Of a stretch of 64,000 nt of DNA, positions 40,141-52,645 are shown piece by piece (the first letter of the stretch is position 1; each line of letters opens with the position of its first letter). Position numbers and translations under genes: made by a program. The notes below the pieces were generated by a model. It saw only the letters and a list, made by a program, of their open reading frames with translations. It had not been told where the DNA came from and made no database searches. The stretch is from the NCBI RefSeq assembly GCF_028372415.1, contig NC_092877.1, forward strand, positions 387,239,342-387,303,341, given 5' to 3'. Source of the DNA: Notamacropus eugenii. Its lineage: Eukaryota; Chordata; Mammalia; Diprotodontia; Macropodidae.

Positions 40141-41029
40141 CTGGGCGCTTGTTCCACATCTGCATCTCTTCTACACTTGTGAGCTCACTGTGCACCTACT
40201 CTCCCAGCTGACTCACAAGGATTGTGGGAGAGCGAGCTCATGCTTATGAGGGTGGAGAGGAATGGTGGGCACTCATAAACTGCGGTTTAACAGTGTAGAC
40301 CTGACCCAGCAGAGTACCTTGGACAGGGGTAGTGCCATTGGGCTTACCTCCAAAGAGGCTTCAAACCAGCCCCTGAGTCCAGCAGTTGGGGTGCACTGTA
40401 CTGGCTGCCACCTCTTTTTCTAGCCTTGCTTCATAGGCCTTTCATTCGACAGAAGAATGTCTCTACCACCTATTTTCACCATCCTAGGCTGGTGTCCATC
40501 CTCTGATCTTAAGGTTCCACTACTTTCTCATATTTATGCAGACCATTTTCTCCTCCTTTCACCTGCTTCTTTCCAAGTTCTCTCTGAGTGATTTCTCCAG
40601 AGAGCACTGGGTCTCTTGGGCTTTTCTTTCTGTTTTGTGTGCTTTTCTTTCTTTGCAGATAGAGACTGAAATTTTATCTGCATCCTCATGGCGTGGCACC
40701 CTGCTTCATGTTAGTAGCTACTCAGCAAATGAACCATCGGGCTCTTAGTGAAGGAATGGATGATGACTTGACCATTTTCAGGGATCTTTTTTTGAAATAT
40801 CGTGTAGAATGAGAGGGACTACAGGACTAACAAAGGCTTTTAAAAAGGAAACAATGCAGCCTACAAAGTTGGACAACTGGCCTTAGATTCCAGGCAAACT
40901 TCTTAAAAGGCTGGTTTGTAAACAAACATACAAGATACAAAGCCAGATCAAGCCATTGCAGCTTCATCTCCTTTTCCCACAGTAGCATCAGATCCAAGGA
41001 CAAAGAAAGAAAAACCTGCTACAGATGTA

Positions 41030-41175
41030 ATTTATCTCCATCTAGATCTTAGTGGAGGATTCAGCAAGGCTTCTCACACTAGTCTTATGGGAAGATGGAG
41101 ACATGGGCTGGATATGAAACTTTTCAAAACTAGATGAGTGCGATGAGGTTCTTAGGAGTCAATGGGAACTGTGGG
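41030..41175 (+). repeat. L3/CR1-like LINE fragment
   Basis: CATCTAGATCTTAGTGGAGG, TTCAGCAAGGCTTCTCACAC and TAGTCTTATGGGAAGATGGA resemble the LDLSxAFDxVSH region of the reverse transcriptase. Confidence 0.55.
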
Positions 41176-42014
41176 ATAGTGAGGAATATGAGTCCTCAGC
41201 AGCAGCCAGTCTATGACCTTGTGAGGGTACTAGTTTTTAATTAGGCATGGATGACTAGGGTAAGAGAAAAATTAGGAGTAAAAGGCCGTATAAAGACAAA
41301 AATGCATGTGAGGGTAAAGAGGAGAAAAAACTCATCAGGATGCATCCAGCTCTGGAATCTTGGGAAGAACTGTCTGTTTTATGAAGTGGTCTGCTTCTGG
41401 GAAGCATTCTCCCTGGAAAATTCTGGATCAAAGGTGACTGTCCTTGACTATTGCCCATAAATTGTCCAATTCAGTCTAATTAAACTCAGATATTCTTCCC
41501 TGAATCAATATTTTGGTATCTTTAACTGGGCTGTTAGTTAATAGTACCTGGAATGAAATGGACCTTACTTCTAGGACAGATTTGCAGAGATGTTTCTTCC
41601 AGTAGATCCATTTTCCAGGTTCCAAGTCACTTTAATGATGCTTAAATCTCCAAGTAATAAGACGTAGTATGATTTAGGAGGGCCTCACAAAACCTAATCA
41701 CACAGACCTAGCCATCAGATCATGTGGTAAAAACCAGTTCAAACAGTGTGGAGTTAACCATATGCATAAAAGAGCTACAGAAAGAGCAACTCACCAGAAA
41801 TTTTGGAGAGTTTTAGTTACACAGCATTTGTTCTTTTCCTGTTGCCTGAATCTTGCATGTGGTATAGATAATGCAAACTGTGGGCCAGAAGAAGGAGCTT
41901 AAGGATCCAGACGACTGGACTTGTAAAAAGTCATCAGAGAGACTTCAAATGGCAGTGGTGGGGGAGGGAGGACATAATTTAAAATTTTATTGACAACTAT
42001 GAAGACAATTATGT

Positions 42015-42060
42015 GTGTGCATGCATGCATGCATGCGTGTATGTGCATGTGTGTATTCAT
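42015..42060. repeat. GCATGCAT simple repeat
   Basis: Alternating GCATGCATGC units leading into GTGT units. Short and probably unstable. Confidence 0.75.
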
Positions 42061-42540
42061 ATGTATATTTTCAGATGGGACCTGGAGAAAGTTCAGTACT
42101 TTTTTCTGTCTTGTTCTCATTGACCTCCAAAGTCAAATGTTTTTTTGTGGAAATATCATCCAGGACCATCCTGTCTGTGAGTCCCTTTTGTATTGGCTGA
42201 AACCAATGACATGTGTCCTCATTCTCAAGTGGAAGCAATCTGATCTTGTTTCTTTTCTCAAAGTTGAAGTGTATTAGTATACTGCTCCATTAAAAATGAA
42301 AAGTTTTACATCATTATCATATCTTTACCATGTGGAGAGGGTTGCAGGGAGTGTCCTTTTAGGATATATATTATCCTCGTACAACCTAGGAAGATGTAAT
42401 ACTATATAGACCTAATCTTATACATGAATACATAACTATGAATCCAATGAATAAGGAGATGGTAAGCTTAATAGATGCAGCATTGCCAGAGCTAGCTCAG
42501 TGTTGGGGAGGCTCTGAAGAAAGGTTTGGGAGAGAAGAGG

Positions 42541-43205
42541 TATTAGACTGACTACCAAACTGAAGGTCTACAGAGTTGTTGTGCTGACCTCATTGTTGTA
42601 TGCTTATGAAACATGGACAGTCTACCAGTGCCATGCCAGGAAACTGAATCACTTCCATTTGAACTGTCTTAGGAAGATTCTGAGGATCACCTGGCAGGAT
42701 AAGGTACCAGACACTGAAGTCCTTGCTCAGGCTGAACTGCCAAGTGTTCAAACTATGCTTCAGAGAGTGCAGCTCCAATGGGCTGGCCATGTTGTTCAAA
42801 TGCAAAATGTACGTTTGCCAAAAAGACTATTTTATGGAGAACTTGCATGGGGTAGGCGACCACATGGTGGTCAGAAGAAGCGATACAAGGACACTCAAGG
42901 TCTCTCTCAAGAACTTTGGCTTTGACTGTACAACATGAGAGACCCTGGCACAGGACTCCCAGCATGGCATGCCCATGTAAGAAAAGGTGCTGCGCTCTTT
43001 GAGCAAAGCAGAATTGAGACAACACAAAGTAAACGCAGGATGCCCAGATTTGGGATATCCACCCCAAAGGTTCATATGGACTTTCTGTGCCCACCCTGTG
43101 GTAGAGCATTCCGAGCTCGTATTGGTCTGACCAGCCACCGTTGGACACACTGAAATCTCACTTTACAATGGTGACGTCATTTGGTCGTCTTTGAAGAGGA
43201 AGGAC
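42541..43205 (+). repeat. RTE-type LINE 3' fragment with C-terminal zinc finger
   Basis: Frames give AYETWTVYQCHARKLNHFHL, CLRKILRITWQDKVPDTEVL, QLQWAGHVVQMQNVRLPKRL and then CPPCGRAFRARIGLTSHRW, a C2H2 finger (Cys-2-Cys-12-His-3-His). QxxWxGHVxRM...LPK is the usual C-terminal motif of RTE-like non-LTR retrotransposons. It ends with the tail-like TTTGAAGAGGAAGGACAACA. At least one frame change separates the two halves, so it is dead. Confidence 0.7.
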
Positions 43206-44248
43206 AACAACCAGTTACTCAGAGATGTTTGAGTATTATAAAAACAGGGTTCATTATAAAAAAAACCTTTACAATTCACCTGCGATAGTTATAGAAATTG
43301 GATCTGTAAAGGAAGAGAGACATGGTTTTAATGATGTCAAGCTGTTTCCTTGCTCTGAGTCTAAGGACACGGACACCTATCAGCTAAAATTGGGGAATCC
43401 CTTAGCTCTCTTTGATTTCAGGTAAAAGCTATAGATGCCTTTTGGAACAGCCAGTCACACAACCAGAGTTCCGTGTTATTCACAGGGTATCATGTAGTCA
43501 GACTCAGGATTAACAAGGTAGAGAATATTCCTGTTCAGAAAGGAAATAGCGTGATGGGGAAGCCAAATTAAGAGGATGCTGTGGACATGCTGCAAGATGG
43601 CAGAGTAGAAAGACACACATACGCTTAGCTCTTCCCCCACAGCCCATAAAATACCTGTAAAGAAGAACTCTCAACAAATTCTAGAGCAGCAGAAGCCACA
43701 GAACAATGGAGTGGGGGAGATTTCTGTCCCAGAGAGACTTGAAAGACCAGTGGGAAAGGTCTGTCCCATGCCAGACGCGGAGCAGAGCCCAGCCCTGCCT
43801 TGGCCACGCGCCCCTGTAAGGAGCAGATCCGAGGAGGCTTCAAGGACAGAATCTCCACAGGCAGCACAGATCCCTCAACCCACAGGCGCCAAAGGTCAGT
43901 GAGAGGGTCTTTTTGGCTGGCCGAGAAGGGAGCAGGGTGTTCTCATAATTCAGGCCTCCTCAGGTGGCAGCAGTAGAGGCAGCAGCAGACGGGGCTCCCA
44001 AAGCAGGCAGTAGCCCGCATCCATTGTTGAAAACCCCCTGAGGGGAGCTAAGCTCTGTGTGGCAGCCCTGCACCTACCTGAGCAGCTGATCTTAATCTCA
44101 CACTGAATAGCATCCCCACCCCTGCTGAAAGCCCGTGAGGCTTGAGAGCAGTTCATTTGAATCTCAGCCCCCAAGAGCTTGCTTGGTGGAACTGGAGGTG
44201 AGGTGGTTGTGGAGAGGAAACTCAGAAGTCAAGTAACTGGCTGGGAAA

Positions 44249-44891
44249 ATGCCCCAAAAAGGGGAAAAATATAAGACCATAGAAGGTTACTTTCTTGGGG
44301 AACAGGTGTCTCCCTCCATCCTTTTGGATGAGGAAGAACAAGGCATACCATCAGAGGAAGTCAAGGCCTCTGCCTCCAAAGGGAACTTAAAATGGGCTCA
44401 GGCAATAAGAAGACCTTAAAAAACAAGTTAACAGCTTACTAAAAGAGAACCAAATAAATGCTGAGGAAAATAATAGCTTTAAAAAGAGGCTAACTCGATT
44501 GGAAAAAGAGGTCCAAAATGCCAATGAGGAGAAGGAGGTTTTAAAAAGCAGAATTAGCCAAATGGAGGAGAAGCTTCAAAAGCTCACTGAACAAAATAAT
44601 TCATTGAAAGAGAGAATTGAGTTCAGGGAAATGAATGACTATGAGTTAAACAAAGCAGTAAGTAAACAAAACCAAAAATTTGAAAAAATAGAAGATAATG
44701 TGAAACATCTCATTGGAAAAACAACCGACCTGGAAAATAGATCCAGGAGAAATAATTTAAAAATTATTGGACTACCTGAAAGCCATGGTCAAAAAAAGAG
44801 CCTAGACATTATCCTCCATGAAATTATCAAGGAAAATTGCCCTGATGTTCTAGAATCAGAGGGCAAAATAAATACTGAAAGCATTCACTGA
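44249..44891 (+). pseudogene. ORF1 of the HAL1-like element
   Basis: MPQKGEKYKTIEGYF opens the frame at 44249. After a short break it resumes as MEKEVQNANEEKEVLKSRIS, then EQNNSLKERIEFREMNDYEL, a clear leucine/glutamate-rich coiled coil, and LENRSRRNNLKIIGLPES at the start of the RNA-recognition domain, ending at TGA after SIH. L1 ORF1p is an RNA-binding trimer; the copy is truncated and should not be functional. Confidence 0.7.
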
Positions 44892-45395
44892 TCACCTCCT
44901 GAAAGAGACCCAAACAGAGAAACTCCTAGGAATATTGCAGCCAAATTTCAGAGTTCCCAGATCAAGGAGAAAATACTGCAAGCAGCTAGAAAGAAACAAT
45001 TTGAGTATTGTGGAAATACAATCAGGATAACACAGGGTCTGGCAGCTTCAGTATTAAGGGATTGAAGGGCTTGGAATGGGATATTTCAGAAGTCAAAGGA
45101 ACTGGGATTGAAACCAAGAATCATCTACCCAGCAAATCTGAGTATAGTACTTCAAGGGAAATAATGGTTATTCAATGATGTAGATGACTTTCAATCATTC
45201 ATGTTGAGGAAAAGACCAGATCTGTATAGAAAAATTTGACTTCCCAAGACAAGAATCAAAAGAAGCATGTAAAGGTAAACAGGAAAGAAAACTCATAAAA
45301 GACTCTCTAAAGCTGAACTGTTTACATCACTACATGGAAGGAAAATATTTTTAACTCTTGAATCTTTTCTCAGTATTTGGGTAGATGAAGAGATT

Positions 45396-45400
<5 letters not shown>

Positions 45401-45425
<25 letters not shown>
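45401..45425. repeat. (CA)n microsatellite inside the HAL1-like element
   Basis: About twelve AC units following GATTGTAC. It lies at the expected place within the element's 3' region. Confidence 0.9.
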
Positions 45426-45434
<9 letters not shown>

Positions 45435-48400
45435 TAGAGAGTATGGGGTTTGTTATATCAGAAGAGATGAAATCCACACACACAAAAAAATAAAATAAAA
45501 AATTAAGGGGTGAAGGAGGAAAATTCCGGGAAGAGAAAGGGAGAAATGGAACGGGGCAGGCTATAACTCATAAAAGAGATAAGAAAAATCTTATTCAATG
45601 GAGGAGATGGGGGGGAGGGGGATAAAGCTACTTTTCCCACATGTGGCTGAAGGAAGGAATAACATGCTCACTAAATTTGATATGAAAATTTATATCACAC
45701 CACAGGAAAGAAGGAGAAGAGGTGACAAGTGGGGTGAGGGGATTGTTAGAAGGGAGGGCAAATGGGAGAAGGGAGTCACTAGAAATAAACACTTTTGAGA
45801 AGGGACAAGGTCAATTGTGGGGGGAAAAATAAGGGGGATAGAGTAGGACAGAGGGCAATATAATTAGTATTACACAACATGATTATTATGGAAGTCTTTT
45901 GCAAAGCAACACATATTTAGTCTGTATTGAATTGCTTGCCTTCTCAGTGGGGCTGGGGAGGGAGGGGGGCAGGGAGAGAAGTTGGAATTCAAAGTATTTG
46001 AAACGAATGTTGAGAATTTTTATTGCATATAATCGGGAAATAAGAACTACAGGGAATGGGGTATAGAAATGTATCTTGCCCTACAAGAAAAGAGAGAAGA
46101 TGGGGATAAGGGAAGGGTGGGGTGTGATAGAAGGGAGGGTACACTGAGGGAAGGAGGAATCAGAATGCAAGGTATTAGAAAAGGGGGGCAGGGAGTGATG
46201 GGGAAAAAATTGGACACGTTACAAAGTGAGGTAAAAACAATTAGTATTAAAACAATTGGCTGAATTAATTACTGAGAATAAATCAATGACATCTTTAGTT
46301 TGGAGAAAAGAATTTCAGTCTAACTTTCCAAGAGGAAAGTAACCTCGGGTAAAATTTGGCATTGATGGAAAAGTCAAGGTTTTAATGGTAAATTTGATTT
46401 CATGATCGCCATTTAATCAGGAACTAGAACATGTACAGAAAGGCATGTAAGCCACTTAAGACTTGCCTCAAAAGATGTTCCTTAGCCAAAGTGGAATTAT
46501 AATCATGTTTGAAACCTGGTTATTGGAACTTGCCATTTTTTAGATGCTACGGGACTATTAAGTGACTGTTTTTCTGAGTCTCACTCCAGGTATGGATAGC
46601 AAGAAAGGAGATCTGAGCCTCCAATCCAGGATGCCAGTAAGCCTGTGAGATGCTGCTATGAACTAAAAAGGTGATCTCATGGGAAGGGTGAGAGAGCAAC
46701 TGTTCAGCCGGGGCTGAGGTGGGATTCTCCTGACTCAGTTTCCCCAATGACATCTGGCAGACTTTAAGCCTGACTGAATGCAAGTGGACAATCTAATCCT
46801 GCCTGGAACTGACATGAAGTTGGGGAGATATTGTATCCCTGCAATGTCCCTACTCTTGGTGGCAATTTCCTATAGTCAGAAGATTTGCAAGCTTAATACC
46901 AGATCTGTTCAATCATAGATTATGGGTAGAGGAGCATCCGAGGTTGCCTAAAATTAAGCTATCAGGCATAGGACTTTAGACCAACAATAATAAGTTAGGG
47001 TCCTTTAATTCTTAGTAATACTGTGGAGACAATTAGGTCAAGAGCTTGTGAAGTGAGCAACATAAATATTATCTGTGTCTCAGTTAGTTAATGTTTAAAA
47101 AAAAAATTCTTTTGTGGTCCATATTGTAAATGCTTTAAAAAGATGTATCACCTGACCAAAAGTTGGAATTGTTTTATCTGTTATAAACGGTGTTAAAAAA
47201 TGAAAAATTAAAATTTAAAAAAAAAAAAGAGGATGCTACCATTACCTTTGTTAGGCAATCTTCTCAATCTTCCCATTCATTTCCATCTACCAGGAGTGAG
47301 CCTCAGATCACACCCTCTTTGAGCAAATCATGACATTTCCCTTGAGTGATGGATTACTGTAATAATTTAAACATCCATTAAAATTACAGTTCCAAGCGAT
47401 CTAACTCCATACAGCAAATTTCACTAATCATAGCTTAGAGCAAGGAACAGTTATTTTTCCTGTTGTAATATCAGTGAACAACAAAGAGCAATAAATAAAA
47501 ATATTTCCCTTCCGTGTTTCTCAAGTCCGTACAATGTCTTTCCAAAAGCACTCATTCAATCTTTCTTTTCTAGTTTAAACACATCCTGGTGTAAGAAATA
47601 ATCATTAGAAATTAAGAACATAATAACATCGGAGTTTCACACATGCAATGAATACATGACAGTTCACTCAAAGCGCAAAAGATGCTGGCCATTGTAAGCC
47701 TTGAAGCTAACAGATATCCATATCTTGGTTAATGCATATTAAGCCTCAAGGCAAAAATAAAATCTTTAAAACTGGAGTCTAGTGGGACTAAGTTGCCTCC
47801 AAGATGTAATTTCAATGCACACTATTCCAGGCGCACGTTCATAATCAGTAGTCAGACAAATCATGCAAATGACTTGGAAGTTTTTCCCACTTCGACTGTG
47901 AGTCTTTGTGACTAATGAGGAATCCCAGGTTCTCAGTAAACCAATGAACTCTCACAATTTCACAATTTTTTTTTTTTGCAACTTCTCCCACAAAGCTGCT
48001 AAGATTTTATGACCTTGACAAAGCTGAAGATCCAGGAAACTAAAAATCTAGCAAGGACTCAAAGAACTTTACAGATGAGGAGAATTCGCAAGGTCTTTTG
48101 TACTTCTCCCGAACACTAAGTAATCATTATTATTATTATTCATTTAAATTAATTACTTGACAGTTTTTTAAACCATTATGACAACAGTGTCTAATAGGGA
48201 TATGATTAAATTCACAACTTCACACCATTCAGATAAAAAGTGGAGTTAGTTTTCTAATGGCACAAGTCCATTGCTCTCATGTCTCTCAATATCATTTTTC
48301 AAATGAACAGCTTTTCCCCAAAATCACAATAACATAGAAATTAGGAGTGTAACAGAAACAGCATTATGAACTTAAACCATGAAACAACACCACCTGTTGC

Positions 48401-48734
48401 CAGCGAAATAACATTCTGAATTATTTTACATAAAAGAAGTCATTTCCTCTATTTAATTGACTGGCATTTAAAAAAACGCCACCACCACCAATTCTGTATA
48501 GCTTCTTGGAGAGAAATCCAAAGCCTCACTTCCCATCCATACTGTGTCAAGGCCAACGGTCTTCAGTTTCTTTCACTTTCATTCAATTCTCCTCTTATCT
48601 CCACTTCCTTAACTTGCCTGTCCCCCCGCACCCCACCTTGAAGTTTGGTTAAAAACCTTCTGTCTCCCAAACTGCCCATCTTTTTATCTTCCGAGTGGAC
48701 ACCTACCTCAGTTCCCTTGCCTGCTCTCTCAGCC

Positions 48735-48792
48735 TCTCGCTATCTCTCTCTGTCTCTCTCTCTCTGTCTCTGTCTCTGTCTCTGTTTCTCAT
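48735..48792. repeat. (TC)n simple repeat
   Basis: CTCTCTGTCTCTCTCTCTCT-type polypyrimidine tract with interrupting G. Confidence 0.85.
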
Positions 48793-50189
48793 TCTATCCA
48801 CAGAACTTGTTTTCCCTCCACCAAGCCTCTCCTTTGCCAGCTGGCACTAGTTTTCTTACCTTTCAGGTTCTTAGGTTCAATTTCTTCTGGGTGACTTTGC
48901 TCACCAAAACCATTCTATTAAGAAGAAAATTCTCCCAAATTGAATTTTGCTTATTCCCCATTTGCTTCCTGATTTAAACAATCCTTTTCTTTCCAAAGTG
49001 GAGAGAAGAGTTAATAATGGGTGATTCTTAAGTACACACGCAGACCAGAAAACCATTTTCTTCCTCCACTTTTGGACTTCACTGGTAAAACTTTCAAACT
49101 AGCTTCACTTTTGTTTGTTCTCTAGTTAGTAAAATCACCTTCTCCCCTTACACAAAACCAATGGTTCTCTCCCACTCCAAGGAAGAGAGGAAACAGTGAT
49201 GGTTGTATCTTACTTCTAGGGGGCTGCAAACCTGCAAAACCCTCTAGAATATTTCAGCCTTTGTATAAACGTTCCAACTGCCTTTCATCACAATTTGGAG
49301 TTGTACAACAAACAGACTTCAGTTCTTAAAGTCATAGTTTACAAATACTACAAATCTCTCAAACCAGGAAAGGGTCCACTTTCCTCTTACCTCACTGGAA
49401 AACTGGAATTCTCTGTAAATCTCTCTTGCCTCTTTTCCACCCCCACCCCACCCTCAAGACACCCTCAAGTTCAGTTTAGAATCAGAAATTTATAAACCCT
49501 TATAAACAAGTTCATTTGTCAGGACTGAAGCTCCCATCTGGCCATTGCTGACCTGGGTTTTCAGTAGCATATCCATTCCACATATGGCAGTAAATTATGA
49601 AGTTTTTGATGGTAAGGCCTCTATGTAACTTGCCAGCTAGTGAATAACTTTCACCATGATGGCTGATGAGGCACCAAGCACTGAGGAGATTTGTGAGTTT
49701 TCCATGAAGGACGGAAGCCTTTCCACTGGAGGTCTGGATCTTCCCTATTGGGGCCATACCTAGAGAGCCTATCTGTGGCTCCCCTGGGGACTCACAGAAG
49801 ATTACAGACATCAACGACAAAAGGGACTGGAGATATCTAAGGCAAGAGACCAACCCAAAGGGCTTGGCGCTTCCGAGTAGGCCACCGCAGTCACCTACTG
49901 CGGCCCAAGCCTAAACATTTCCCTTTGAGGATAACGAACCACACTCTTAGGCACCCCTAAATTTTAGGCAATCCTAAATGCACTTTGACTCAGCCCAAAT
50001 CTCCCGGCACAGCCCTTAGTTGCCCAGCTCCTGCTAAGATGCAGGACCGAGTTAAAAGCTAATCAAGGACGAGAGTCCAAAAAGATGATTTTACTTTAAA
50101 TGCACTCTCGCTTCTCCTCCCCCTTCCCCCCAAAAAAACCTCAGGGAAGGTAGCGAGGTCAGGTGTGCACCATCCTGGTGAGTCTCAGT

Positions 50190-50570
50190 TCTGACACCAG
50201 AAAACTGGTGTCAGGGGGCCACTGCCGCCAATCACAGTGGGTCCTTGAGGAAAGGTCAGAGAGAAAGAAAGAGTCTGGAGATAAAGCCAAGTTCTTTTAT
50301 TCTGTTAGCCAGGCAGACACTGAGGACATCTGGGAGCATAAAGGAAGAGCATCGCCATCTAACCCTAACCCTAAATTGTGCTAGGCAGCCTTGGGCAACA
50401 TCGACAAGAATTGTTTGAACCAGCCCCAATAAAAGTCTACTTTCACCACAGCTGAACGTCAGGAAGAGGTGGAGGCAGTTGATCCCTAGGACATTTCCAG
50501 AACAGTCAAATCCCATCAAGGGAATGGGATGTGTGCATTTTTCAACTATTGGAATGCAAAATACCAATTT
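50190..50570 (-). repeat. Possible LTR of an old endogenous retrovirus
   Basis: Read on the minus strand, the segment contains an AATAAAAGAACTTGGC-type poly(A) signal followed by a pyrimidine-rich block, and ends near a TGTCA boundary with a TGGTGTCAGAACTG sequence beyond it that resembles a primer-binding site. Sequence below it (down to roughly 49500) may be the decayed interior on the same strand. The opposite LTR was not found. It looks old and broken; the family is uncertain. Confidence 0.3.
50359..50374 (-). repeat. Short interstitial telomeric repeat, CCCTAA orientation
   Basis: CTAACCCTAACCCTAA, 2.7 telomeric units on the minus strand, within the possible LTR. Confidence 0.7.
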
Positions 50571-50599
50571 CTACAACTGCAGCTTGCAATCTTGTATTT

Positions 50600-50805
50600 T
50601 TCCATGGACAAATGCAAAGTCTTACACATAAAATAACTTCACAAGTACCGATTGGAAGCCCAGACATGTCCAAAAAAGTAGGCAGGTGTTAGTGACCCAA
50701 GACCTCAAGAAGAGTAAAAGCTAAGTGTAGGCTACCTTCAAAGAGGCAGTATCCCAGGTCGGAGCGGTAGTGGTCCCACTGTATTCCCTGAATTTTGGTG
50801 TTAGA
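50600..50805 (+). repeat. L3/CR1-like LINE fragment
   Basis: GGACAAATGCAAAGTCTTAC, AACTTCACAAGTACCGATTG and AGTGGTCCCACTGTATTCCC follow the L3/CR1 order (TAAATGTAAAGTCTT, TTCACAAGTAC, GGTCCCACTGTAC). Confidence 0.7.
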
Positions 50806-51784
50806 AGGGTACGGTCTGGGCCAGCCCTACCTTGAGCTGGTCCAGTAATTGTTTGGGGATTAGAATGTCATGAGATGCACCACAATTATTCCTGGCGCAT
50901 CTTTTTAAGAGAACTGCCTTCTTATCAGCCACAGACTCCAGAAGAGACCAGGAGAGGAACTGCTCCTGTATAGGTTCCTGCTCCCATTCCCCCTGCCTGC
51001 AAAGTCCCAGGGGATGTGCCAACTCTGCCCAGGCTGTGGACAAGGGAGATGGCTGCCACAGGCTCCTATCTCACTGTACCTATAAACAGAGGAAGCTGGC
51101 CCATACCTAGACTTTTATGCACCATGGACGTAGTTTCTACTCTTTCTCTACAAAATATGTAAATGAAAATAAACCCAAGTACCCTTTTTTAAAAATGTCA
51201 TGCAGCATTTGTGGACCATAAAATGCAATTTTAAAAAACGCTGGTGTTGATGCACAAAAGGCATTAATTCAGATAAAACAATGACTGTCTTTCACCTCTC
51301 ACTATTTCCAACAGCATTCGGTCACAGTAGAACAAAAGGGTATTCCCATCAGATAGTGGGAATTCCACTAAAACTTCCCAATTTTTTATTTCTAGCTAGG
51401 TGGTAAGCCAAAATAACTTCTTTATCTCCTTAAAGGGAAGCCCATTGAGCCCAGATTCCATCCCCTTCCAACCCCACCCAAAGAAAGGTCACTACAACAT
51501 ACTAACAAGTGGACCTCCAACATTTTCTGGACAACGTCCAAGGATGTGGCCCTTCAGAGACCACCCAGGTCACTTCAGGGCAAGTGTCCTTGTTAGGAAA
51601 GTGTCATTCCTGTTTGTCCTTGACGTGACCATTATCAGGGAGAGGATGCCAGGACATGCAAGTGAATTGGATTTAAGTGAGGGAGAGCTGTGCAAAGTCA
51701 CCAGCTTCACTTTCCCCAGAACCTTCTACCGCCAGTCTGCCCCCGTGAGGGGTCCCCCAGTACTCCCGGTACCTTTGAGAATCA

Positions 51785-51980
51785 CCTAGACCAGGAGAGG
51801 AGAAGAGCCGGGCTCAAATCCTGTCTCTGACACTAGCCATGAGTAGGGGTGATTTACTTAGGGCCTCAGTGTCCTCAGCTGCGAAGTTGGGATGGAAACA
51901 GCTGCAGTCCCCACCACGTGTCCAGGCTGTGGGGAAGAGTACATGGGGTGATGTATAAAGTTCTCCGCAAACCTGGAGGG
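51785..51980 (+). repeat. CORE-SINE fragment
   Basis: GGGCTCAAATCCTGTCTCTG, GACACTAGCC, GGGCCTCAGTGTCCTCAGCT and GATGTATAAAGTTCTCCGCA are in MIR-like order. Confidence 0.55.
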
Positions 51981-52444
51981 GCCCCTAGAAATGGCAGCTC
52001 TCCCTCTTCCCAACGCCTGTCTCCCTGGCCACCTCGGGACTAATCAGCGTCCCAGCGTGGCTGCGGAGAGCTTCAAGTCCAAGGAGTCTTTTCAGGATCT
52101 TCAGAGCTGGCGCTCTCTGTCTCTGTCCAGAACACAAAGGACAACAACTTTCCTTTTCACTCGCCTTGGCCGGGATTCCATTCTCCCAGAGGTGCAGGAC
52201 CCACCAAGGGAACATGCTCTTCTGATTCTGGCTTTCACGTACAGAAAGGAGTTGGTTGCTGGGCCTGGGAAGGAAATCTGGCGATGGAAGGAAGTCCCAC
52301 AAGTACTAGGAGTGCCAGGCACTCACAAGGAGCTCCCGTTCCAGCAGAAATGTAAAACGTGTCAGAAATGATCACCCTCGGGATGCTCTAAGGCTGGTGA
52401 GGGAGATGAAACAACCAAAAATTGGGGTTTTTTGTTATAACAGG

Positions 52445-52645
52445 AAGGAAGAAGAAAGCAAGCATTTCCTGAATACCTGCTATGAGCTGAGCACTCCACA
52501 CCGGGGAGGTGGGCGCATGGGGAAACTGAGTCAGGCAGGTAAGTGACTTGCCCCTCCGGAGTTCCGCGGCTAGGACGTGTTGGAGGCTGATGTGAACGTG
52601 GTTCTTGGGGATCCCAGCTCCAGGGCTCCCTTCACGGCACCACCC
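52445..52645 (+). repeat. MIR-like SINE fragment
   Basis: CATTTCCTGAATACCTGCTA, GGGGAAACTGAGTCAGGCAG, GTAAGTGACTTGCCCC and ACCACCCGGGTGCCTCC suggest a MIR/CORE-SINE body, unusually CpG-rich because of its location. Confidence 0.55.

Larger units (their letters stand above)
36941..42540. other. Intergenic region after DLG1
   Basis: No gene recognised. It contains a diverged look-alike of the DLG1 UTR at 37998-38125, a CORE-SINE at 37800-37995, a long-repeat copy (39385-40140) and an L3/CR1 piece (41030-41170). The rest, including 38150-39380 and 41200-41980, is unassigned. Confidence 0.75.
43581..47226 (+). repeat. Complete HAL1-like LINE (ORF1 only)
   Basis: A unit of about 3.65 kb between copies of AAGAGGATGCT (43570-43580 and 47227-47237), which I read as the target-site duplication. 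It begins with an L1-like leader (GCAAGATGGCAGAG), continues with ORF1 (start near 44249, MPQKGEKYKTIEGYF), a coiled coil (44499-44700) and the RRM-like LENRSRRNNLKIIGLPE. No ORF2 follows: the remaining 2 kb is a G/A-rich 3' region with a CA microsatellite and ends in a poly(A) at 47217-47228. ORF1 is interrupted after RR in AIRRP and again near residue SIH. Confidence 0.75.
47238..52440. other. AT-rich intergenic region between LINE cluster and CpG island
   Basis: No gene recognised. It holds a TC-rich tract (48735-48790), a probable LTR fossil (about 50190-50570), an L3/CR1 piece (50600-50800) and CORE-SINE pieces. 47240-48600 has no feature I can name. Confidence 0.7.

Noticed and set aside
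43082-43152. Host zinc-finger gene suggested by the C2H2 motif
   Set aside because: A single finger directly downstream of RTE-type reverse transcriptase motifs; it is part of the LINE fragment.
44499-44891. 130-codon coiled-coil frame as a host gene
   Set aside because: LENRSRRNNLKIIGLPE and the flanks identify L1/HAL1 ORF1, not a host protein.
47238-48600. Gene or RNA between the HAL1-like element and the TC tract
   Set aside because: Only short frames, no splice-compatible protein match and no RNA gene signature.
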